A stretch of DNA of 64,000 nucleotides, taken from contig NZ_CAMEFG010000005.1 in assembly GCF_945915435.1 (NCBI RefSeq), positions 46,045 through 110,044 on the forward strand, read 5' to 3'. Made by a program: the position numbers and the translations under genes. The stretch is from an uncultured Paracoccus sp. (GTDB lineage: Bacteria > Pseudomonadota > Alphaproteobacteria > Rhodobacterales > Rhodobacteraceae). The notes below the pieces were generated by a model. The model did no database searches. It worked only from the letters and a program-made list of their open reading frames with translations, and was not told the DNA's origin. Within the stretch, counting starts at the first letter, position 1. Each line of letters opens with the position of its first letter. Of the stretch, positions 55,821 through 63,206 are shown in pieces.

Positions 55821-56023
55821 CCGCCCCTTTTCGCCGTTCCTGTCCGCGATAGTCTCATCCCCCCGCCTTCATGGCAATCACCATCCGCCGAATCGGCCTT
55901 GCCCCAGCCTTGCGCAAATTCATGAAGATTTCGCCAACGGCGCTACTGTTCGAATCGTCAAGTTGATCGGATTTCGGACCTGTGTTTTCCTGACCATACC
56001 GTTCAGTTGCGTTCGTGGTTACC

Positions 56024-57022
56024 ATGTTGCTGGATATCGGAATTTTCGCCCATGACGAAGCCGGTGGCATCGCCGGTGTCCTGAACGAGTTGCGCCGTCA
56101 GGAATATGCCGGGCACGGCCTGCGGATATTGGTGCTGGCAAACGGATGCCGCGACCGGACCGTGGCGATTGCGCAGGGGGCGGCGTTCGAGGGGGTCGAG
56201 GTCCTGGACCTGCCGCAAGGGGGCAAGTCGCGCACCTGGAACCGCTTTGTCCATGACCTGTCGCGGCCCGCTGCGGATGTCCTTGTCTTCATGGACGCCG
56301 ATATCCGCCTGCCCGACCAGGGCGGCATCGCCAGGCTGGCGGATGCGCTGGCGGGCAGGCCGGGGCTGCATGCCGTCAACTCGCAGCCGGTCAAGGACCT
56401 GGACTTCGACCGCAAGCCGGGATCCTTCGGGGAAAAGCTGATCGCGGCGGGCGGCGGAGGGCTGGACGACTGGCGCAGCTCGATCTGCGGGCAGCTTTAC
56501 GCGATGCCCGCGCCATGCGCGCGCAGGTTCCATCTGCCCGTCGGCCTGCCGGTCGAGGACGGCTTCCTGCGCGCGATGGTGCTGACCGATGCGCTGACGA
56601 AGGACGAGGATTTCAGCCGTATCGACGGGGCCGACACCTTCCATGTCTACGAATCCGAACGGACCGTCGCCGGGGTGGTCCGGCACCAGACCCGGATCGT
56701 GATCGGATCGGCGATCAATGCCGCCGTCTTTGCCGAATTGCGCGACCGCCCGCCCCCGGCGCGGATGCCCGCGCTGGCCAGCGCCGCGGCGGACGGTGGC
56801 TGGCTGGGCGATGTGCTGGCGCGACGCCTGCCGAAATGGCCCTTTGGCTGGGTGCCCTTCCATTTCCTGACCAAGCGCCTTGCCCGCGCCTTGCGCGATC
56901 CGCGCGGCCTTCTGCACCCCCGGCGGGCGGTGATGCTGGCCGTCGGAACGGGTTTCGACCTGGTGGTGTGGATTGTCGCGCAGGGCAAGCTGGCGCGGGG
57001 CAAGGGGGTGGGCTACTGGTAG
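56024..57022 (+). CDS. Family 2 glycosyltransferase
   Basis: 332 aa from ATG 56024 (a GTG three codons upstream also fits). GT2 N terminus LLDIGIFAHDEAGGIAGVLNELRRQ, LVLANGCRDRTVAIA, DLPQGGKSRTWNRF, and the metal-binding VLVFMDADIRLPDQGG; a C-terminal amphipathic region with KWPFGWVPFHFLTKRLARAL may contact the membrane. No clear ribosome-binding site. Substrate unknown. It is divergent from the A2M gene, with 203 bp of moderately AT-rich promoter sequence between. Confidence 0.8.
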   Translation: MLLDIGIFAHDEAGGIAGVLNELRRQEYAGHGLRILVLANGCRDRTVAIAQGAAFEGVEVLDLPQGGKSRTWNRFVHDLSRPAADVLVFMDADIRLPDQGGIARLADALAGRPGLHAVNSQPVKDLDFDRKPGSFGEKLIAAGGGGLDDWRSSICGQLYAMPAPCARRFHLPVGLPVEDGFLRAMVLTDALTKDEDFSRIDGADTFHVYESERTVAGVVRHQTRIVIGSAINAAVFAELRDRPPPARMPALASAAADGGWLGDVLARRLPKWPFGWVPFHFLTKRLARALRDPRGLLHPRRAVMLAVGTGFDLVVWIVAQGKLARGKGVGYW

Positions 57023-57137
57023 GACCTGCCGGGACCGGCGCCCGGCTTGCCCCTTGCGACCGGGCCGTGTTCCCCCGATAGTAACGGGCGGGAACGCAAG
57101 CCGTTCGCCGTTTTCAGCGGAGGGGAAAACGACGTCC

Positions 57138-57836
57138 ATGTCCATCTTGCAGGAAAAAGCCAGACCCCCCCGGCTGTCGGCGGATCGTGTCCGGGAAATC
57201 CTGATCGTCGACGACCACCCGCTGATGTGCGATGCGTTGGCGCTGACGCTCAAGATCAGCTTCGGGCTGAAGACCGTCCGCACTGCCCGCAACCTTGCCG
57301 CCGCGGTCGAGCAGATCCGCAACCTCGGCGCGCCCGATGCGGTGATCCTGGACCTGAACCTGCCCGATGCGCGCGGCGCCGAGGGGCTGGTGACGCTGCG
57401 CAGGCAGGTCCCGGATGTGCCCATCACGATGATCTCGGCCGACCTGGAAAACGCGATGATCGGGGTGGCGATGGCGGCGGGGGCGCAGGGCTATATCTCG
57501 AAAAGCCTGGGCCGCGAGGCGTTGGTCGACAGCCTGCGCCGCATGTGGGAGGGCGAGCGCGTCACCCCCGACAGCTACGAACCCGAGGCCGCCGCCGAAG
57601 AGGACGAGGCCCGCGCCGAACTGGCCCGCCGCTTCGCCAGCCTGACGCCGCAGCAGATGAAGATCCTGCGCCTGATCTGCCAGGGCAAGGCGAACAAGGA
57701 AATCAGCTACGAGCTGTCCATCGCCGAGGCCACCGTAAAGACCCATATCTCGGCCATCATGTCCAAGATCAACGCGCGGCGGCGCACCCAGGCGGTTCTG
57801 CTGGCCAACACGCTACGCCTGTTCGATCCCGCATGA
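57138..57836 (+). CDS. LuxR/NarL-type response regulator
   Basis: 232 aa from ATG 57138. The receiver has ILIVDDHPLMCDAL, phosphoacceptor Asp72 in AVILDLNLPDARG, and Lys in GYISKS. The C-terminal LuxR helix-turn-helix is LTPQQMKILRLICQGKANKEISYELSIAEATVKTHISAIMSKI. It forms an ATGA-coupled operon with a FIST sensor and a hybrid kinase, so it is probably the output of that pathway. It resembles regulators of the FlhR/ErbR group that control alcohol and formaldehyde oxidation. Confidence 0.9.
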   Translation: MSILQEKARPPRLSADRVREILIVDDHPLMCDALALTLKISFGLKTVRTARNLAAAVEQIRNLGAPDAVILDLNLPDARGAEGLVTLRRQVPDVPITMISADLENAMIGVAMAAGAQGYISKSLGREALVDSLRRMWEGERVTPDSYEPEAAAEEDEARAELARRFASLTPQQMKILRLICQGKANKEISYELSIAEATVKTHISAIMSKINARRRTQAVLLANTLRLFDPA

Positions 57837-59029
57837 GCCCCGGTTCCGCCGCGATCCGCCCGGCTCTGCCGCAGCCGCTGCGCAGGCTCCTGCCGTCCGC
57901 CGGTCCCGTGGTGGTGGCGGTGGGCGACGGCGATCCGGCGCTGGCCGAGCGGCTGTTGCAGGACCTGGCCCCGGCGCGCCCGGCGCTGGTCTTGCTCTTT
58001 GCCTCGGACGCGGGGCGGCTTGGGCCGGTTTCGCGGCAGTTGCGGGCGGGGTTGCCCGAAGGCTGCCGGATCGTCGGCTGTTCCTCGGCGGGGGAAATCG
58101 GGCCGGGGGGCTATGCCGCCGACACCGTGACCGCGATCGGCTTTCCCGCCCGTTCCTTTCGCGCGGATGTCTGCGTGCTGCGCCAGCAGGAACAGATCCC
58201 CGTCTCGCGCTGGATGGCAAGGCTGCGGCGCTTCCATGCGGGCTTTGCGCCGGATGCGCGCCGCTCGGTCTTCGGGGTGCTGCTGGCGGATGGCCACGCC
58301 CGGCAAGAGGACGTGCTGGTCGCCACGCTGGACGCGGCGGTGCCGGGTGTGCCGGTGGTGGGCGGTTCCGCCGCCGACGGGCTGCGCTTCGGCCGCACCT
58401 GCCAGGTGCTGGATGGCCGCAGGCAGGGCGGCGCGGCGCTGTTCATCCTGATCGAGACCGACTTTGCCCTGGCCGAGGTGCTTTTCGCCCATTTCAGCCC
58501 TACCGGCGAATGCGCGGTCGTGACTGCCGCCGACCCGCAGAACCGCACCATACTGGAACTGAACGCCGAACCCGCCGCGCAGGAATACGCGCGGCTGGCC
58601 GGGCTGGACCTGGCGCGCATGACCCCCCCCGATTTCGCGCGCCATCCCCTGCTGCTGCGCATGGGCCGCCGCCACCACGTCCGCGCCATCCGCGGCGTCA
58701 CCTCCGACGGCGGGCTGGAGCTGATGTCGGTGATCGAGGCGGGCACGATCCTGCGCCTTGGCCGGGCCGAGGGGCTGACGCAGGGCTTTGCCGATGCCGT
58801 CGCCGGACTGCCACGCCCGCCGGTGATGATCCTGGGCTTCGACTGCGTGCTGCGCCGGCTTGCGCTGGAACGCGCGGGCAAGCTGGACCGGATGTCCGCC
58901 ATCTTCCGCGACCACCGTGTCGCGGGCTTCAACACCTATGGCGAACAGCACAGCGGCATGCACGTCAACCAGACCTTCGTCGGCATGGCCCTGATGCCGC
59001 CCGGCGCCAGCCCGCGCGGCGCACGATGA
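57833..59029 (+). CDS. FIST-domain sensor protein (NosP-like)
   Basis: 398 aa, cytoplasmic. The FIST_N part (about 25-230) includes VLLFASDAGRLGPVSRQL, IVGCSSAGEIGPGGY and VPVVGGSAADGL. The FIST_C part (about 240-385) includes ELNAEPAAQEYARLAG, LRLGRAEGLTQ, ILGFDCVLRRLALE and VAGFNTYGEQHSGMHVNQTFVG. FIST proteins beside NahK-type kinases (NosP in Pseudomonas, Vibrio and Shewanella) bind heme and nitric oxide and inhibit the kinase. The coupling to the next gene (ATGA) fits. Heme binding cannot be shown from sequence alone. Confidence 0.85.
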   Translation: MSPGSAAIRPALPQPLRRLLPSAGPVVVAVGDGDPALAERLLQDLAPARPALVLLFASDAGRLGPVSRQLRAGLPEGCRIVGCSSAGEIGPGGYAADTVTAIGFPARSFRADVCVLRQQEQIPVSRWMARLRRFHAGFAPDARRSVFGVLLADGHARQEDVLVATLDAAVPGVPVVGGSAADGLRFGRTCQVLDGRRQGGAALFILIETDFALAEVLFAHFSPTGECAVVTAADPQNRTILELNAEPAAQEYARLAGLDLARMTPPDFARHPLLLRMGRRHHVRAIRGVTSDGGLELMSVIEAGTILRLGRAEGLTQGFADAVAGLPRPPVMILGFDCVLRRLALERAGKLDRMSAIFRDHRVAGFNTYGEQHSGMHVNQTFVGMALMPPGASPRGAR

Positions 59030-60405
59030 CGGTGCCGCCCGAAAGGCTGCTGCGCGACGGCGATTCGCCCGCCCGCCGGGTCGAAAAGCTGTCGCGCATC
59101 ACCGATGTCCTGATCGAGCGCATCGACCGGCTGGAAGACAGCCGTGGCTCGGCCTGGTCGATGTTCCAGGCCGCCGTCGCGCTGGAACAAGAGGTCGAGG
59201 CCCGCACCCGCCAGTTGCGCCGCGCCATGAACGACCTGTCCGAACGCAACCGCGAACTGGCCGTCGCCCGCGCCGCCGCCGAAGAGGCCAACCGTTCCAA
59301 GACGCGCTTCCTGCGCGCCGCCAGCCACGATCTGCTGCAACCGCTTTCGGCGGCGCGGCTGTTCCTGGCGGCGCTGGCCGATACCCGGCTGGACGAATAT
59401 CAGCAGGAACTGGCCGGGCGCCTTGCCGGCGCCTTCGAATCGGTCGAGGAATTGATGCATGCCGTCCTCGACATCTCGCGGCTGGACAGCAACCGGATCG
59501 AATTCGACCGCAAGCCCGTCGAACTGGGCCGCCTGTTCCAGCGCCTTGCCGACGAATACGCGCCGATGGCCGAAGCGAAGGGCCTGGCGCTGGCCTTCGT
59601 GCCGACCAGCGCCGTGGTGGACAGCGACCCGACCTTCCTGCGCCGGATCGCGCAGAACCTGGTCTCGAACGCCATCAAGTATACCCCGGCGGGACGGGTG
59701 CTGGTGGGCGTCCGGCGGGCGGGCGCCACAGCCTGGCTAGAGGTCCACGACACCGGAATCGGCATCCCCGCCGGTGACCGCAGCCGTATCTTCGACGAAT
59801 TCCAGCGCGTCCAGGGCCAGGGCGACGTGCCCGGCATGGGCCTTGGCCTGTCGATCGTGCGCCGCGCCTGCGCCAAGCTGGGTCATCCGATCTCGCTCGA
59901 CAGCCGGCCAGGACGGGGCACCGTCTTCCGCGTGGGGCTGCCCCGTATCCTGCGGGGCGAAGGCCGCCCCGCGCCCCAGCCCGCGCCTTCCGCCATCGCC
60001 CTGCGCGGGTGCCGGGTGCTGGTGGTCGAAAACGACGCCAGTATGCGCCGCGCCTATCAGATGATCCTGCAGGACGGCTTCGGCATGGTGCCCCGGATCG
60101 TGCGCGGCAGCGCCGAGGCGTTGCAGGCGCTGGACGATGCCGCCCCCGACCTGATCCTGGCCGACTACAACCTCGACGACGGCGACACCGGCCTGGCCGC
60201 GATCCGCAGCCTGCGCCAGCGCGCGGACCGCCCCTTGCCCGCCATCGTGGTGACCGCCCGCCGCGATGCCGAAATCGCCCGCGCCTGCGCTGAAATCTGC
60301 GTGCCCCTGATCGAAAAACCCATCCGCGCCGATGAATTGCAGGCCGCCATCCAGCGCGTCCTGACAGGGGGCGGCACTGGACAAGCCGGCCTGCTTCTGG
60401 CTTAG
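59026..60405 (+). CDS. Hybrid histidine kinase (NahK/ErcS'/FlhS-like)
   Basis: 459 aa, no membrane segments. A coiled-coil at about 45-95 leads into the H-box AASHDLLQPLSAARLFL with His101. The ATPase has NLVSNAIKYTP (Asn215), VHDTGIGIP and GMGLGLSIV; a C-terminal receiver has VENDASM and phosphoacceptor Asp380 in LILADYNLDDGDTG. The HDLLQPLxAARLF form is characteristic of NahK and related hybrid kinases. It lacks its own PAS sensor, so sensing presumably comes from the FIST protein overlapping it by 4 bp. Confidence 0.9.
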   Translation: MTVPPERLLRDGDSPARRVEKLSRITDVLIERIDRLEDSRGSAWSMFQAAVALEQEVEARTRQLRRAMNDLSERNRELAVARAAAEEANRSKTRFLRAASHDLLQPLSAARLFLAALADTRLDEYQQELAGRLAGAFESVEELMHAVLDISRLDSNRIEFDRKPVELGRLFQRLADEYAPMAEAKGLALAFVPTSAVVDSDPTFLRRIAQNLVSNAIKYTPAGRVLVGVRRAGATAWLEVHDTGIGIPAGDRSRIFDEFQRVQGQGDVPGMGLGLSIVRRACAKLGHPISLDSRPGRGTVFRVGLPRILRGEGRPAPQPAPSAIALRGCRVLVVENDASMRRAYQMILQDGFGMVPRIVRGSAEALQALDDAAPDLILADYNLDDGDTGLAAIRSLRQRADRPLPAIVVTARRDAEIARACAEICVPLIEKPIRADELQAAIQRVLTGGGTGQAGLLLA

Positions 60406-60445
60406 CTTGGCCCGCATTTATTCGCAAAAATCGGGGGGTCGACGG

Positions 60446-61225
60446 ATGGATCTGGGAATCAAGGGCAAGCGCGGACTGGTCTGCGCCGCATCGCGCGGCC
60501 TTGGCCGCGGTTGCGCCGAGGCGCTGGCCGGAGCAGGCGTGGATCTGGTCATCAACGCCCGCGACGCCGGACGGCTTGAGCGGACGGCCAGCGAAATCGC
60601 GGACCGCTTCGGGGTGCAGGTCACGCCGGTCGCAGGCGACATCACCACCGATCAGGGGCGCGAGGCCGTGCTGCAAGCCCTGGGCCAGGCAGATATCCTG
60701 GTCACCAACGCGGGCGGTCCCCCGCCGGGACAATGGACGGACTGGAGCCGCGACGACTTCATCGCGGCCATCGACGCCAACATGCTCTCGGCCATCGCGC
60801 TGATGCAGGCGCTGGTGCCGGGGATGATGGAACGCGGCTGGGGCAGGGTGGTCAACATCACCTCGCAATCGGTGCGCGCGCCCATCGGGGTGCTGGGGCT
60901 GTCCAACACCGCCCGGCTGGGGCTGACGGGCTTCGTCGCGGGCATGTCGCGCCAGGTCGCGGCCTCGGGCGTCTGCGTCAACAACCTGCTGCCGGGCATC
61001 CATGCCACCGACCGCGCCGACAGCCTGGACGAAGGCGTGGCGAAAAGCCAGGACATCACGATCGACGAGGCCCGCCGCCGCCGCGAGGCGACGATCCCCA
61101 CCAACAGCTACGGACAGGCGCAGGACTTCGGCGCCACCTGCGCCTTCATGTGCAGCCAGCATGCGCGCTTCATGGTCGGCCAGAACATCCTGCTGGACGG
61201 CGGCGCGTCGAACATCTCGGTCTAG
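60446..61225 (+). CDS. SDR family protein lacking the YxxxK motif
   Basis: 259 aa from ATG 60446. Cofactor motif AASRGLGRG, TNAGGPPPG, and catalytic-type Ser140/142 in NITSQSVR. Where Tyr-x3-Lys should be, the sequence is GLSNTARLGL, so Ser153/Asn154 and Arg157 replace Tyr and Lys. The C terminus (GQNILLDGGASN) is standard. This divergent SDR group is annotated as 3-oxoacyl-ACP reductase-like, but the chemistry of members lacking Tyr/Lys is doubtful. Confidence 0.85.
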   Translation: MDLGIKGKRGLVCAASRGLGRGCAEALAGAGVDLVINARDAGRLERTASEIADRFGVQVTPVAGDITTDQGREAVLQALGQADILVTNAGGPPPGQWTDWSRDDFIAAIDANMLSAIALMQALVPGMMERGWGRVVNITSQSVRAPIGVLGLSNTARLGLTGFVAGMSRQVAASGVCVNNLLPGIHATDRADSLDEGVAKSQDITIDEARRRREATIPTNSYGQAQDFGATCAFMCSQHARFMVGQNILLDGGASNISV

Positions 61226-61255
61226 ACGGGCCTGCCATCCCTCGGGAAAGGCCTG

Positions 61256-61279
61256 CTTTCTTCATCACCCAAATACCCA
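61256..61279 (-). repeat. 24-bp repeat, left copy
   Basis: This 24-bp segment (plus-strand core TTCATCACCCAAATACC) is the exact reverse complement of 63096-63119. The two copies lie in the gaps before gcvT and after gcvH. A diverged relative (CATCATCCAAAATACCCCCGCC) covers the start codon region of the DUF779 gene near 47868-47889. Confidence 0.8.
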
Positions 61280-61360
61280 TGCGGCCGTGCAACCGGCGCG
61301 GCGCGCATGGCGGTGAAAAATCCTTGCCAGCCTCTAGCGCATTGTCTACGACTTTCGAAG

Positions 61361-61523
61361 GAAGTGGGAGACGCTGGCAACCCCAGGGCCGAAGGAGCAA
61401 CCGCCCCGGTAAACTCTCAGGCAAAAAGACCTCTTCCCGCAAACACTCTGGAGAGCGGCGCATGCGCCCGCCGAAGGGATAACGATCTCAGGCGCCCCGC
61501 ACGCGGGGCAGGGACAGAGGGGG
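61361..61523 (+). promoter_or_regulatory. Tandem glycine riboswitch
   Basis: Two glycine aptamers in series. Aptamer 1 (about 61361-61435) shows GGGAGACGC, the conserved GGGCCGAAGGAGCAACC core, AACTCTCAGGCAAAAAGACC. Aptamer 2 (about 61442-61523) shows CTCTGGAGAGCG, CGCCGAAGGGATAACG, ATCTCAGGC and GGGACAGAGGGGG. It lies 69 bp upstream of gcvT and should activate the glycine-cleavage genes when glycine is abundant. The region 61226-61591 holds this element and the 24-bp repeat and no gene. Confidence 0.93.
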
Positions 61524-61591
61524 CATCGAACCGCGGCCACGGGCCGCCCGTTCCGGCACGATGCGGGGGCGGAGGGATTTGGGGGATGCTC

Positions 61592-62701
61592 ATGGCCGAT
61601 CTTCGGCGAACCGCTCTTTACGACCTGCATGTGGCGCAAGGCGCGCGCATGGTGCCCTATGCCGGATGGGAAATGCCCGTCCAGTATCCGGCGGGGCTGA
61701 TGGCCGAACACCTGCATACGCGGCAAAAGGCCGGGCTTTTCGACGTCGGCCACATGGGCCAGGTCGTGCTGCGCGGCAAGGATGTCGCGGCGGCGCTGGA
61801 AAGCCTGGTCCCCGCCGACCTGCAAGGCCTGGCCGAGGGGCGGCAGCGATACGGGTTGCTGACCTCGGACGGCGGCGGGATCCTGGACGACCTGATGATC
61901 GCGAACAAGGGCGACCATCTCTATCTGGTCGTCAATGCCGCGAATGCCGCGCAGGATGTCGCCCATCTGCGCCGGTTGGAAGCGCAAGGCGTGACGGTCG
62001 AGGTGGCCGACCGTTCCCTGCTTGCCCTGCAAGGCCCCGAGGCCGAGGCGGTGCTGTCCGCCCTCATCCCCGGCGTGGCGGCGATGAAATTCATGGATTC
62101 GCGCGATTTCGATTGGAACGGGGCGACGGTCTGGATCAGCCGCTCGGGCTATACGGGCGAGGACGGGTTCGAGATCTCGCTCACCCACGGACAGGCGCAG
62201 GACTTCGCGCAGGCGCTGCTGGACCACCCGCAGGTCGCGCCCATCGGGCTTGGCGCGCGCGACAGCCTGCGGCTCGAGGCCGGCATGCCGCTTTACGGCA
62301 ACGACATGGATGCGCAGACCAGCCCGGCGCAGGCGGCGCTTGGCTGGTCGATCCCGAAGGTCCGCCGCCGGGGCGGCGCGCGCGAGGGTGGCTTTCCCGG
62401 CGCCGATGCGATCCTGGACGAACTGGCCGCGGGTCCCGCGGTCACCCGCCGCGGGCTGCGCCCCGAAGGCCGGGCGCCGATCCGCGCGGGCGTCGCCATC
62501 CACGACACCGACCAGGGGGGCGAACCCGTGGGCCGCGTCCGTTCGGGCGGGTTCGGGCCTTCGGTCGGCGGTCCCGTCGCGATGGCCGAACTGCCGGCGG
62601 GGCTGGGCGAGGACACCCCCTTGTGGGCCGAGCTGCGCGGCAAGCGCATCCCCGTCGCGCTGGCGCCCCTTCCCTTCATCACCCCGCATTACAAACGCTA
62701 G
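61592..62701 (+). CDS. gcvT: Glycine cleavage system aminomethyltransferase (T protein)
   Basis: 369 aa. Start ATG 61592 (MADLRRTALYDLHV) chosen because GGGGGA is 5 nt upstream and the family starts there; ATG 61586 adds two residues. Motifs: GARMVPYAGWEMPVQYPAG, GLFDVGHMGQV, the folate-binding SRSGYTGEDGFEIS, IGLGARDSLRLEAGMPLYGND (catalytic Asp) and GRVRSGGFGPSVGGPVAMA. It transfers the aminomethyl carbon from the H protein to tetrahydrofolate and releases ammonia. Confidence 0.97.
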   Translation: MADLRRTALYDLHVAQGARMVPYAGWEMPVQYPAGLMAEHLHTRQKAGLFDVGHMGQVVLRGKDVAAALESLVPADLQGLAEGRQRYGLLTSDGGGILDDLMIANKGDHLYLVVNAANAAQDVAHLRRLEAQGVTVEVADRSLLALQGPEAEAVLSALIPGVAAMKFMDSRDFDWNGATVWISRSGYTGEDGFEISLTHGQAQDFAQALLDHPQVAPIGLGARDSLRLEAGMPLYGNDMDAQTSPAQAALGWSIPKVRRRGGAREGGFPGADAILDELAAGPAVTRRGLRPEGRAPIRAGVAIHDTDQGGEPVGRVRSGGFGPSVGGPVAMAELPAGLGEDTPLWAELRGKRIPVALAPLPFITPHYKR

Positions 62702-62710
62702 GAGCAAGCG

Positions 62711-63070
62711 ATGCTGAAATATACCGAAGACCACGAATGGCTGCGCGTCGAGGGCGATGAGATCGTCGTCGGCATCACCGCCCATGCCAGCGAGCAGCTT
62801 GGCGACGTGGTCTTTATCGAACTGCCCGAGGAAGGGCGCGAGGTCGGGGCGGGCGACGATGTCGTCGTGATCGAATCGGTCAAGGCCGCCTCCGACATCG
62901 CCGCCCCGGTCGCGGGCGTGATCACGGCGGTGAACGCGGGTCTGGCCGATACGCCGGGCGATGTGAACGCCGATCCGCTGGCCGCGTGGTTCTTTCGCAT
63001 GAAACCCACCGATATGGGCGCGGTCGAGGGCTTCATGGACGAGGCGGCCTATAACGACCTGATCGGCTGA
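62711..63070 (+). CDS. gcvH: Glycine cleavage system H protein
   Basis: 119 aa with the start codon 9 bp after the gcvT stop. YTEDHEWLRVEGDEIVVGIT, and the lipoyl-lysine motif VVIESVKAASDIAAPVAG. It shuttles the lipoamide-bound aminomethyl group between P, T and L proteins. Standard length. Confidence 0.97.
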   Translation: MLKYTEDHEWLRVEGDEIVVGITAHASEQLGDVVFIELPEEGREVGAGDDVVVIESVKAASDIAAPVAGVITAVNAGLADTPGDVNADPLAAWFFRMKPTDMGAVEGFMDEAAYNDLIG

Positions 63071-63078
63071 CGCCGAGG

Positions 63079-63096
63079 CCGCTTGCGCGGTTTTTT
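63079..63096 (+). terminator. Short hairpin with U-tract after gcvH
   Basis: CCGC-TTGC-GCGG followed by six T. The stem is only 4 bp but GC-only; it could partly terminate transcription between gcvH and gcvP. The last T is also the first base of the right 24-bp repeat. Confidence 0.4.
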
Positions 63097-63119
63097 GGGT
63101 ATTTGGGTGATGAAGAAAG
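63096..63119 (+). repeat. 24-bp repeat, right copy
   Basis: Exact inverted copy of 61256-61279 (core GGTATTTGGGTGATGAA), directly after the U-tract following gcvH and 87 bp before gcvP. Confidence 0.8.
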
Positions 63120-63206
63120 GGGCCGGCGCGAGCCTGTCGGCCTTTTCGTGGGCGTCGATGCCGGGGGTTCCCGGATTGGGCGATTCTTGGAAGACAGGGC
63201 CAGAAC

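Noticed and set aside
49941..55925. Very long open frame (about 1990 codons) on the plus strand opposite the A2M gene
   Set aside because: It is a GC-driven shadow: low-complexity Arg/Gly/Gln-rich translation with no domain, fully antisense to a gene with signal peptide, thioester motif and family domains.
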